A DNA stretch of 64,000 nt, taken from positions 13,780,001 through 13,844,000 of the forward strand of contig NC_133030.1 in the NCBI RefSeq assembly GCF_048771995.1. Direction: 5' to 3'. Below, piece after piece: positions 34,001-44,640 of this stretch; within the stretch, counting starts at the first letter, position 1; every line of letters begins with the position of its first letter. Under the pieces are notes generated by a model that searched no databases, was not told where the DNA came from, and saw only the letters and a list, made by a program, of their open reading frames with translations. Both the position numbers and the translations under genes were made by a program. The stretch comes from Taeniopygia guttata. Lineage: Eukaryota; Chordata; Aves; Passeriformes; Estrildidae.

Positions 34001-36280
34001 TATTTTTGTGTTGGAGGAACCTGTAGCTGTAGGTCTGATTGAAAAACCTTATTATGAACATGTTGTTGTAGTTGGAGTATTTAGAAACTTTTTCTTATAG
34101 TATCTGGTAACATTAGTTTCAGCAAGTCTTGATTGTGAGGTGAACCTAAAGGTTTTGCAGTACAGAAGTGCAGTCTGGGTTGTACTTGACCTTATGTGTC
34201 TTTAATTGATACTCTGAAACATTCAAACAAATTTTTATTTTTTGCCAGTGTGAGACACGTGAACTCTGTTCAAGGTGTTTTGGAGTCACAAAAAAATGCT
34301 TTAAACTTGTTCCTTATTAAGTAAGATACGGAGCTGTGTCAGGCACAATTGACCTTGTTAGATTTTACAGTACCATTTTGACTCTTGACCCAAGTAAATC
34401 TTAATGTTGCAGTATTATCTTGTGGCTATTCTGAGTAGCAAATGGTTACTATTGCTGTTGGTAGAACTGAATATGTGATTTAAAATTGCATGTGCAGCTC
34501 ATATCTCACTGTTTCCCGGTTAATTGAACTGTATCATGCTTATCATGCTTGCATGTTGAGGTTAAGGCATTTTATATGCAGCATTAATCAATATTTAAAT
34601 ATTGTCAATTGTTAAGGTTTAAAAAAACCATGGTGCTCCTGATTTTGATGTTACAGTAAAATGTAAATTTGGCTAAAGCTGAAAAACAGGGTTGTGACTG
34701 GGGTGAGCTGCCATTTGAGATTTCGGGTGAAATTGCAATCAGACCAGGTGTGTTTTTTGACTGAGGCTTAAGCTTACTGCAGGTCTGCCAGGATAGGCCA
34801 GAATTGTGGATGCTTGGTTATCCTTGCAGCTTGGTTCAAGGTTGCACTTGCTGTCTGAAAGGGCTGATGTGCTAGACAGGCTGGAGGGAGAAGGGGCTTT
34901 GTTGTAGCATTGCTGTAAGGAGCTGGGCTAGACCTGAGCACATAATTAAAACTGTAAATGAAGTTGGAGCTGTTGTTGCTCCTGGGTAAATGTTCATACT
35001 GGGCACTGGAACCTCTGGGGAGACAGGCTTTGGAGCTGTGCTGGGAGCAGCCACCTCATGAAGTTCAGAGCCGTGACCTGGCTGAGTTTCCAGGTGAGGA
35101 ATGTGGCTGTGTTTCAGGCTTGATCACAACTTAGAAGAGAATGGCTTGAGGGGCAAACTGCATTGCTAGTTCCTGCAAAAGCTTAGGAATGGGGTGACAG
35201 GCTGGCTGTGGTGGCTGGGATGTTGCTCTGCCTATGACTCCTTTGCTGCTTGAGTTGGCTGAGTCAGTCAGACACATCACCACTGCTCTGCCACACACAG
35301 CTATTTCCAGGCTGATCTCAGTGTATTTAACAGGTGATTCACTGGGCACTCTTCCCCATATCACCCATTTTTAACTGGTTTTTATGTTTGCAGTGTGCAA
35401 ATGTCTACAAAATACAGGGGGAAAAAACTCTTTAAACCTCTATGGCTGTGTATTTTCAAGGCAGGGATTTTTTTAACCAAAATTTTGTTTGTTTGGTTTT
35501 GTTTTGGCAGGTTGAACGACATAGAGAACATCTCATTAACTACATAATATTTTTGAGAATAACACCTTTCCTTCCCAACTGGTTTATCAATATCACATCT
35601 CCTGTAATCAATGTGCCATTGAAAGTGTTTTTCATTGGCACTTTCCTAGGTAAGAATTGTGGCTAGTGAGCCACAGTTTGGGGTGGCCAGAAGAAGAGGT
35701 ATACACTATAGCTTTTATAATTGGCATATTTTTGCACATGCTTTTAAATCTGATTAGAGAACAATGTGGTATTTTTCCTTTATGAACTTTATGAAAAAGT
35801 TAATTAATTTTTTTAATGGAAAATCAGTTTGTAAAGAGAACTTGAAATCTGAAGAGTCTAAAGAGCAGAGATTATTTGTTTAGTCTCCTGTATTTGAATT
35901 TGCATTAAAAATACTAATAAAGGCTTGAAACCTTTATGTTTTATGGATAAAGGTTTTTTATCTTTGAATTCTGTATTTACAGCCCTCTTAAAAAAAAAAA
36001 AAAGTACAAGACAACAAAATATTAATAATCTGGTTTTCAAATTTGGTTTACTAATTTTTAAGGGTTTTTTTACCCTAACCAGCTGTTTTTTCATCCTTTC
36101 CTTGCTCCAGGTGTAGCACCACCGTCTTTTGTAGCCATTAAGGCAGGAACAACGCTGTACCAGCTTACAACAGCAGGGGAAGCTGTTTCCTGGAACTCTG
36201 TTTTTGTTCTCATGATTCTAGCCATCCTCTCCATCCTACCAGCTCTCTTCCAGAAGAAGCTGAAACAGAAGTTTGAATAA
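28011..36280 (+). CDS. TMEM41B: TMEM41B, ER lipid scramblase (complete, 7 coding exons)
   Basis: TMEM41B is a multi-spanning ER protein of the VTT/DedA family. It scrambles phospholipids, works with VMP1 in autophagosome formation and lipid export, and is a known host factor for flaviviruses and coronaviruses. Seven exons join in phase into 280 codons plus TAA: 28011-28098, 29850-29967, 30991-31119, 32700-32793, 33623-33727, 35511-35649 and 36111-36280. Residues 42-62 form the first membrane helix. The VTT domain spans about 112-225 and includes FLRITPFLPNWFINITSP near 192-209, which carries the family's conserved Arg and Pro. A last hydrophobic helix precedes the tail. The C-terminus KQKFE fits a KXKXX dilysine ER-retrieval signal. 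From exon 2 onward the protein is nearly identical to the human one (291 residues, from memory). The N-terminus is shorter and divergent, with a five-alanine run. The first ATG of the CpG-island exon was taken as the start. Confidence 0.95.
28520..28697 (+). mobile_element. CR1 LINE fragment in TMEM41B intron 1
   Basis: The words gtggaacaggctgcccggag, gtgacccttccagcctgacc and ctgggattctctg follow CR1 3'-end order. It is a short, old relic beginning about 420 bp after exon 1. Confidence 0.75.
29850..29967 (+). CDS. TMEM41B: TMEM41B coding exon 2
   Basis: 118 bp encoding the first membrane helix (SLLILVSIFLSAAFLMFLVY) and KNFPQLS. The acceptor is TTTAATTTCAG and the donor is GTAAGT. Confidence 0.95.
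30991..31119 (+). CDS. TMEM41B: TMEM41B coding exon 3
   Basis: 129 bp encoding VPRDMDDAKALGKVLSKYKD and FYVQVLVAYFATYV. The acceptor has a long pyrimidine tract. The donor (TTTT followed by GTATCC) is unusually weak, but the codon split TT/C restores the family sequence across the junction. Confidence 0.92.
32700..32793 (+). CDS. TMEM41B: TMEM41B coding exon 4
   Basis: 94 bp encoding LQTFAIPGSIFLSILSGFLY and PFPLALFLVCL, ending at phase 0 with a GTAAGT donor. Confidence 0.95.
33623..33727 (+). CDS. TMEM41B: TMEM41B coding exon 5
   Basis: 105 bp, 35 whole codons, encoding CSGLGASFCYMLSYLVGRPV through EKAVKWSEQ. The acceptor follows a T-rich tract of about 19 bases. Confidence 0.95.
35511..35649 (+). 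CDS. TMEM41B: TMEM41B coding exon 6
   Basis: 139 bp encoding the core of the VTT domain, including LRITPFLPNWFINITSP. Acceptor GGCAG, donor GTAAGA. Confidence 0.95.
36111..36280 (+). CDS. TMEM41B: TMEM41B coding exon 7 (last)
   Basis: 170 bp encoding VAPPSFVAIKAGTTLYQLTT through the final helix and KKLKQKFE, ending at the TAA at 36278-36280. Confidence 0.95.
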
Positions 36281-38930
36281 GGATCAAACTGGACCAGAAT
36301 TTCCCATACTTCATCTCAGGATCAGCACTTCTGATATTTGTATATTTGCTTTTCTATTGGATCTTAAGCAATTATAGGGGAGGCTTGTGATTGATAAGAA
36401 TGTCTTTAAATGAACACATGGCCTTATTAAACTGAAGGAAATGTGTTCAGAAATGTACTGCATATAGTTTTGTAACCAAACACCAGTGTTTTACTTTGGG
36501 ATGGTGTATGTGTGGCCCTCAGGATGAGGGAAGTGAGAACATAGATGTAACATTTTACTCTAGTTACATGCAGAGCAAAATTTGTGGTGTAGACATAAAC
36601 TACAGGTGATGCTCTCTGACACTTGCAGGAAAACCCCCTGAACTATTCAGTCCAACTTTGTAACATTCTCTGTAGGCTTGCATGTGGTCTGGTCTGAGTG
36701 CATTTCTCACTAACAATATTTCCCTTTTTTGCCTTGGGGAGTTTCAAAATAATGTAACGGTGCTCACTCAGAAACAAAGGTTCTTTGCAGTACTTTAACT
36801 ACAATGTTATTCTCATCCTGGTTGTTTACTTCTATTTATTAGTGCTGTATGGGATTAAATACTTGAACCTACATCTGCTTTACTTTCTGGATTAACAAAG
36901 GCAAAGTGTCACTTCATTCCCTCTTGGTCCCTGTAAAGCTTTATTCTGGGAGCAGATATAGGAAGGGAGGGAGCAGCTTAGAATTCTTATCTTGGCTAGC
37001 TGATGATTTTTAAGTTCTAATTTTCATTTTTTAATGTTGATTATTTTGCCAATATTTCATTTGCATAGATTTATCCTGCCAACTTAAGAAAGTGATGGTG
37101 TGATTATATAAAACTTGCAGTTTTCAAGTGGTTTAAAAATGCTTAAGCAGTGTAATGGTACCATTTCTCGAGCAATATGTAAAGAGCATAAAATCTCTCA
37201 TTGCAGCTTGATTAGCTTAAAGAAATGTCAGGTACACAAACTGGTGCAGTTCCAATCAAACAGCTGATCCCAAATAATGTTCAGAGCACCATGGAACAGC
37301 AGGCTCTTGTGTTGGTGTGTATAAAAATGGGGGTTCCATTGTCTGCCAAGGCAGTGACTGGCAGTGGGCAGCCAGCCATGACTCACCTTCAGTAGCAGTC
37401 TATATTCTCTCAGTAAGGTACAAGATACCTTCCCCTGTGCTTCCAGCTGTGGTAGTTTGTTGTGTTGTCAGTGGAACCCCATCAAACCAGGCCCTGGGCA
37501 GGGAGGAGCTGGGGAGCACGTTGGTGTTTTATCTGACTGAAGCCAGTGCTGCTCACGTGGTTGGAGCTGATGCCCCAGCAGTGTCTTGCTGGAGAGGGAC
37601 TCAACACATCAGCATGTGCTCCAGTTCCAGGGTTTATTGGTCTGTGTCCTCGTGTCAGCTTGTGATCATATCATAGATCTTCGAGATGTAAGAGAACAGT
37701 TCATGAATGTGATAGTGTAAAAGGTACTGACTGGTACCTTTAAAGGGTTTATTCATTTTTGTAACTTAATGTTAATTGACTGCTTCATTTCATCACAGTA
37801 TTACTTGTAAATATATAGTAAATATTATTGGTACACCATTTGTCTTTTATTTAAATCCAGGCTGCACAGTAAATGCTATTTTTTACATAAGTGTATAAAG
37901 GAATTTATATCAGTTCTGTTTGCAAGTTTATTGTAAGATCACTCAGCTCCAGCAATTCTTTTGTTACTTAGAATTTACTCTAAAAGTGTACTTTGGCATT
38001 TAAAACTGAACAATGATTACTTTTATTGCTGCCATTCTAAACTCCAAAGCTCCTCTACCCAGGGGATTTATTCCACAGTAAACCTGGATGTGAATTGAGC
38101 CATGTGAGCAAGTGTCCCCAGGACTACTGAGTGTGAAGCTGCTGTGGATTTACAGCCTACTTTTCTGCAGAGTTAACTCCTCATGCAGACGAACTCTCAG
38201 AATAAATTACCTACCACTTATTTGACAGTGGCTTTTCTCAAAATCTGTCTCAATTCCTGGTCAGTAACAGAAGCTGCTGTAACATCCCTCCCATGCCAGT
38301 GTTTTGGTGGAGCCTTGTCGCTAAAGGAGGAGCTGAACTCTTTCAATCTAACATGACTCGCAATTGCTGTCACGTCTGGGCTCTGTTTCACTATGGAGAT
38401 GGGATCAGGCTCTGTTACTGAAGACCTGATGTGTTTCAGCCACAAGACTGGTCTCCCATCACAATAACTAAAAGCCTTAAGACCTTAAAAAGGTTCAAAA
38501 TAGGGTTCTTTACTTTTTCAAAACTTTAGCATTTTTTTAACCCATCCCTTCTGTGTTTATCTCCAGCTGCCAGCAGCCTGAGGTGCTTCCCTATTCCATG
38601 AGGACTTCTGAGCGTTGTGCAGAGTGAGGCAGGCCTTGTGGAAAGCAAAAAAAGCACTGTGCTGTGGGGTACTGTACTAGGCTACGCTTTCCTTTAGGGA
38701 ATCCAGCAAGTGATGCAAGAGATAGCCATAACATTTTGACAGAAAAACAGTGGCTACCATGAAACAAACCAGGACATCAGAAAGATGTAGCTTTGTTTTT
38801 TAATTGCAATGGATTTTTGAGCTGTTAGGTGACCTGTTTATCTTTTGGAAGTTTTTTGTGATACCTGCATGACTTCATTACTAAGTGTCTCTTGCCATTT
38901 GATAATAAAGCTGTTATATAAAATCTGAAA
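36281..38930 (+). other. TMEM41B: Probable TMEM41B 3' UTR
   Basis: Non-coding sequence follows the stop codon. AATAAA signals occur at 38201-38206 and 38904-38909, with ATTAAA variants earlier. A Pumilio-type element TGTAAATA lies at 37806-37813. The human gene also has a long 3' UTR (memory). Which signal is used cannot be decided here. The open frame at 37.3 kb shows no protein likeness. Confidence 0.45.
38904..38909 (+). terminator. TMEM41B: Possible distal poly(A) signal, AATAAA
   Basis: AATAAA in the context gataataaagctg, followed by T- and TG-containing sequence. A second AATAAA lies upstream at 38201. The assignment to TMEM41B is inference. Confidence 0.4.
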
Positions 38931-41900
38931 TGCTGTATTTTTTGAGTATAATGAAGCATTCTGAGCTTCTACTAAGCTGAGTTTTTTATTAACCTGTTTA
39001 AAAGGGCTGAGTTCTTAAATGGTATTTTTAATGACTGATTAAAAATTAAACTGAGCTGATTACATCTGTAGATGAGATTAATTCTGTTTCTACATTTATT
39101 TCAAAATAAGTAGGTAAATTTGACTTCCTTTTATCTCTGAAATTAATTCCTCACATACAGCAGTAATTTAAAAAAGTTTTTCTGGTTTGTATTGGAAGGC
39201 AACTGAGTCCAACTTCTGTCTCTTTGAATGTATCTTTTTGCACAAAGTGCCTTTTTAAAATTAATCTCTTGTGGAAAACCCCTGTGCCAAAGCTATTGCA
39301 GCTTCATTCACCTTCCCTTAATATTCTGTCAAGGCCAGTTTATGAAATGCTTTTTCTTCTTTGTATAGAAAACTTGCTGAAAGAATAAGACAGAAGAAAT
39401 AAAAGTCAAAATTAAGAACCTTTTGTTAGCGAACGATGCTGTTACGCAAAGTCAAAACATCTTTTGTTTTTAGGCAGCTGAAGATTTTTGTGTGTTTCTG
39501 AGAATTTTCCTTCTGTTGTAGTGTAGAGTTTGGGAACCCTATAGTTTAGTAAGGCAGTGCTAAGAGGGAAATGAAAAAGGGTTTTGATGGGAAAGCAGGA
39601 TCCAGAGCAACTTTTTCAAATTTTCATCAAAGAGAAGCAAATACTCTGGCTATTTTTATGACTAGTTGATGTCTTGCAATGACAGACATTTGTAAGTCTC
39701 AGCTGGTGGGTTTATGGCTCCAGGTCACCCAAACTGAAAGAAGTTACAGCCTTTTAGTACTAGCAATTAATATAAATAATGGCATCATACATTTACTAAC
39801 ATAACCATAACTCCCAGTTCTTAAAAATGCTCCACCTAGTGTGATAATTCCCATTTCTTTGTTTTATAGTACACAAGGAAGAATCTGGGTCTGGATTAGG
39901 AGAGCTCAATTAGTGACTGGTGTTTATGTGAGAAGCCTCATAAGGCTCCTTTCTGTAGATGGTTTTCCAAACACAGAGAATTCTGCTCCTGTGCAGCTGT
40001 GTGGGACTTGAGGGGTCTCCTCATAGCCTTTAGAGGTTTATAGGCCCTGGTAGACCCTCAAGAGGGCTGGGAATGCTTCAGTGGGAAATAGCTTTTAAAA
40101 TTCTGCCTCAGAATTGAGATCTAATGTTACACTCGTAACTCCTGATTTTTCTTTTACAACCCAGCCCTGAGGAGTTGTATCTGAAACCTGGAATTTGCAG
40201 TGTTTACTGTACTTGGAAGATCACTAAATCATTCTATGTTTGACTCTTTGTTTTGTGATAAACTGATTTCTCATGCCTGTGAGAAAGATAAACTCTTGGT
40301 CAACCCTGAACTTGCGCAGGATTTGCTTCTTCAGCTGGATCCCTTTAAGTCTATGGGGCCTGATGGGATTAATCCAGGAGTACTCAGAGAGCTGGATGGT
40401 GTCATCACAAGACCTCTCTCAATGATTCCTGAATCTTGGGAATCTGGAGAGGGCCCAGTCTACTGGAAGCTGGCAAATATTTTCCTAGCTTTCAAGAAGG
40501 GCAAGAAGGATGACAATGCAAACTACAGGCCTGTCAGTCTCACTCCAATGGCCGATAAAATAAAGGAGAAGATTCAGTAAAGCTTCTGATACCGTCTCTC
40601 ACATTGTCGCTCTGGAGAAAATGCCCTGCACTCAGCTGTGTGCCACTCATGTGGCAGGTGAGTGAGTGGCTCATGGGTCAGGCACAAAGGGTTGTAGTGA
40701 ATGGGGTGACATCACCTGTGGGTCCTGTCGCTACGGGGTTCTGCAGGGTTCCATCCTCGGCCCCATTCTCCTCAACATCTTCATTAATGACCTGGATACA
40801 GGACTGGAAGGAGCACTAAGCAAATCTGCTGTCTACACAACGTTGGGAGGAGCTGTAGACTCCCTCGAGGGCAGGTACCCTGCAGAGAACATGGCAAGGG
40901 CTGGGTGATCACCAACCATATGAAGCTTAATAAAGACAAGTGCTGGATTCTGCACCTCGGTATGGAGCAGCCCTGGATGTATGGAGAGAATGGGGAATGA
41001 GATGCTGGAGAGCAGCACCGTGGGATGGGATCTGGGGGTTGTAGTTGTTGGTAAAGTGAGCTTTGGTCCATAGTGTGGGCTCCTGGAGCTGGGGAGAAGA
41101 GGGACAGTGCTGCATGGGAGTTTAGGAAATGTTCTGCCCCCTGAAGTGTCAGTTCTGCTCTGAGCTGTGCCTGATGTGTGAGGATCTCTGTGTTAGGTGA
41201 TCTGCTGTGCAGGCTCTATTCCACAGTCCGTCATGTAGATGTCACACCAAATACATGGTCAATAAGTTGCAGCCAGAGTCAAGTGTCTGGTTCTGCAAGG
41301 TAGAAAGGATTGCTTTAATTATAAGAGTCACTGATTGGATTTTTGTTTTCTTAAAGAATCCAGGGTAAATACCTTAATTGGAATCATTAGAAGACACCAC
41401 ATACAATCAGCACCCTGACAACTGGAGCAATTTGTTTGTGCTTTGAGCTCTTACTTTTCAAAGCTTAGCTCATCTTAGGAAACAGCTGCCCAGAAAAAAA
41501 GATAAATACCTCAATTCAGACTTCTTCAATTCTCTGAGCAATGTTGAATGGAACCGTAATTTGCTGTTGTGTTTTCCTATTGCTTAGTAAATAAATTCTT
41601 CCAAAAGAGTTTTGGATTGCTGGCAAAGTAAATCTGAATTTGGTAGTATGAGGAATACTCAAGATATCTTTGTATCAAGTTCTGTTCTTCACTATTTTAA
41701 AGACTATTTTAAAGGTTTGAGCTTGAAAATACAAGTCTTTGCTGTAGAAAACAGCAGCTGAATCAACATTGATGGTCTTGCCAAAGACAATGAATTTTTA
41801 AAATCTCTTCCTATTTACTAATATGTCCTTATGATTCTCTAGCTAAAGAATCCTAGTTTCCACAGAATTCACAATTCCAATTTTCTCAACATCATAAAGA

Positions 41901-43924
41901 ATACTTTAAAGAATTCATAATGTTGTTTAGATTGTTGTTGTTTTACTCATGGACATCTAAGCCATTTGCAGTTTCCTGACAGCATTGCCATATTTTGGGT
42001 GCTTCCTGTGATGGGAACATTGGTCAAGATGACTGACAGATTAAAGCTACTGGCCTTTGAAGTAGATGTCACAGGTGTTCTTTGTGGTCACTAGGCAAGA
42101 GTATTTCAGAAATGAAATAATTGGGGAGGGAAAAGATACAATGGAAAAGATAATCACTGACAAAATGGGAGGAGAAAGCTCTAACTTTTCAGGTACATCT
42201 GCTGGAGGCACAGATTGAGGGGCACTATGCTCTAAGTTGTCCTGGAATGCAGAGGATTCATCTGACAAAATAGGAAAGAGCTTTCCACGGCAAAAATTTG
42301 GGTTAACATTTTGTTGGTTCTGGTTCACACAGTTCCAACCCTCTTGTCCATTTCTCATAGCAATTCAATGCAAATCTGAGTTTCTTAGTCTGAGACTCTC
42401 CTTTTTAAAAAATATTTCCTGTTCCTTACCCTGTTGCATAGCAAGGCATGTGTGCCTTTAAATATTGCTGCTCAACAGTATCTCTGGTAAAACTCTGTTT
42501 ACTTAGTGGCCCATCTAGCTTTATTTACTGATTATTTACAAAATAAATGTTTATTTCTGGAACAGTCGAGGTGCAAGAACAACTTTTTATCTCCCTCTTT
42601 TACTCTTTATTTGACAAAAAGCCCCTGCCAGTATCTGTGCTGTCTCCCCAGACTTTCCTGCAAGTGTCAGAAGAGACCCTCAGGCTGTGGCGTTTGTTGT
42701 GAGGGTTAAACTACGGTTCAGGCTTACTTAAAAGAGATTCACCACGTGCTGAATACATTGTCCTTTACTACACTGAAAGCAGATTGAGAAGACAAATGTG
42801 CAAAAAATGGCTAGAGAACAGAGCAGAGTAAGAGCAATCAGATTTAGCTATTCCTGTGCTCTGTTGTGCCTGCCACACACCACCAGGCAGGCTCAAGACA
42901 ATCTAAGTGTGCTTTTTGTAGAGTAAACTCGAGCCCTTCACTCTAATATTGCTCCTGCCCTGCCACTTTTATTGAAATCTTTCTCCCAAGTTAAATAGTG
43001 CTTTAAAACTGACCTCTCAGTCAAATCTAAGCAATGCTTTCCTTCACTGATAACCCATTTTCTGGCCATACAGTCTTAATCAAGTGAACACTGATTGCAC
43101 TAGTGCTATCCTGACAGGTTTTCCTGGTTCCCAGAAGGATGTCCAGCTGTCCACGACTCACTGGGCACAGTGGCCTAAGAGTTTAGTTGTTGTACTGCAA
43201 AAGGCTGTAAACCATTGGCAGTGAAATCTTCTTACATGTGCTGCTGTTTCTACTCAGACAGACAGCTTGGTCTGTCATGGCAATGGAAACTCAAATAGGT
43301 GAGGTTTCCTATGCTTGGCAGTGTTTTAAGTTAGGCTGGTGTCTGATCAATTCAGCATAATGGATGCAACCTTAACTACTTGGTTTGTTCTGGAAAATAA
43401 TCATTAAAGACTGCCAAGTTTTAATTTCTCCTCTTCCACAAGATACGGAAGGATTCTGATGTAAACTCCACAAATAGAGAACTGAGAGAGGAGAGGAAGG
43501 GGAACTGCTTATAGGCTTAATTTTAGGGGCACAGGTGCCTCTACAGCCTGAGGAAAAGAGCACTCTCAAGGCAGAGCATGGGTTCGTGTCACTTGTCCCT
43601 CTGCAGCTCTGTTTGGTCATCCTGCCCCAGGGCTTGTTCTGTCCACACTGAGCCAGAGGGGAGAGTGGATTTCGCTCTGTGCAAGCCCAGCTGTTAACAG
43701 AGATGTGTATATTAATCCAAATAGAAAAAAAAGAAAACAACATTGGAGCCAAACAATCCCTAAGGCATTTCCCTGCACACTGGAGTCACGACAGCCACCG
43801 GGGCTGTGGGGATGGGAAGATGGAGGTGACAGGACACGAGCCCAGAGGCGCTTCCAGAAAGCCACCAGGCTGATCCGTGTCCTGAGCGAGCAGCCCTGGC
43901 AGCGCCTTCCTGGCCTCTGACTGT
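38931..43924. other. TMEM41B-DENND5A intergenic region
   Basis: AT-rich DNA with one decayed CR1 reverse-transcriptase fragment (40.27-41.06 kb). I see no host gene, RNA gene or further repeat that I can support. Confidence 0.65.
40270..41060 (+). mobile_element. CR1 LINE, decayed ORF2 reverse-transcriptase fragment
   Basis: Translations give SMGPDGINPGVLRELDGVIT, then KKGKKDDNANYRPVSLTPMA, then [40 protein letters not shown] and [11 protein letters not shown]. These are successive landmarks of the CR1 reverse transcriptase. About 60 codons of the family are missing between the NYRPVSL block and the DTVSH block near 40590, so there is an internal deletion. The catalytic FADD box is not recognisable, having been replaced by SAVYTT. 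Stops and frame changes follow. The copy is dead, truncated at both ends and old. Confidence 0.9.
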
Positions 43925-44160
43925 GAACAGCTCTGGACTCCTCAGTACCAGACACAGGAGCACCTGCAGCGGGTCCAGCAGAGGCTACAGCCCTGATCAA
44001 GGGCTGGAGCATCTCTCCTGTGAGAGGCTGAGGGAACGGGACACAACAGGTTAGGATTCTCTCCAGCCTCGAGAATAATGGGCTGGGAGAGGACCTCATC
44101 AATGTGTGCAAATCGCTGAAGTGGAGGTGACAGAGGATGGATCAGGCTCTGCTCAAGAAG
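43925..44160 (+). mobile_element. CR1 LINE fragment abutting the DENND5A promoter
   Basis: The order gagcacctgcagcgggtcca, ggctggagcatctctcctgt, gaggctgagggaacggga, gagaggacctcatcaatgtg and gatggatcaggctctgctca matches the last part of CR1 ORF2. It ends about 380 bp before the DENND5A start codon. Sequence from about 43840 may also belong to it. Confidence 0.8.
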
Positions 44161-44169
44161 ATACTCAAG

Positions 44170-44640
44170 AACGGTCTCTTCCAGCGTGCCCCACGCCCTG
44201 ACCGTGTGCGTGCGGAGGGAGCGAGCAGCGCCTCCCCGCGCCCCGGGCCCGGCGGTGCCCGCCCGCCATTCCCGCCCCCTCAGGCAGCCCCGGCGCGCAG
44301 CAGCGCCACCAGCACCAGCAGCATGACGTCACCCCCGCGCGCAGGGCGCAGGCGCGGCGTTGCGGCGCGCGGCCGGGCCGCCCCCCCCCACCCCCCCGGG
44401 AGCGGCGGGGGCCGTTCCCAGAATGCCGCGCGGCGCCGCCCGCCCCGCGCCGCCATGGAGGCGGCGGGCGCAGCCGGAGGTCCCGGCCCCGCCGCCCGGC
44501 CCCGCTCCCGCTGAGCCCTGCGCGCCCCTCGCCCTGCAGCATGAGCGGCGGCGGCTCCTCGGCACCCGGCCGCTTCGCCGACTACTTCGTCATCTGCGGG
44601 CTGGACACCGAGACCGGGCTGGAGCCGGACGAGCTCTCCG
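44170..44640 (+). promoter_or_regulatory. DENND5A: DENND5A CpG-island promoter with CRE and NRF1-type sites
   Basis: A CpG-dense block surrounds exon 1 and runs to about 44.8 kb. It contains a perfect cAMP-response element TGACGTCA at 44324-44331 and an NRF1-like GCGCAGGCGC at 44346-44355, about 215 and 195 bp before the ATG. Two C runs of 8 and 7 bases near 44384-44398 could form a G-quadruplex on the minus strand. No TATA box is evident. Confidence 0.75.
44541..44640 (+). CDS. DENND5A: DENND5A coding exon 1
   Basis: 33 codons plus one base, beginning [17 protein letters not shown] and ending DELS, with a consensus donor GTGAGT. Confidence 0.95.
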
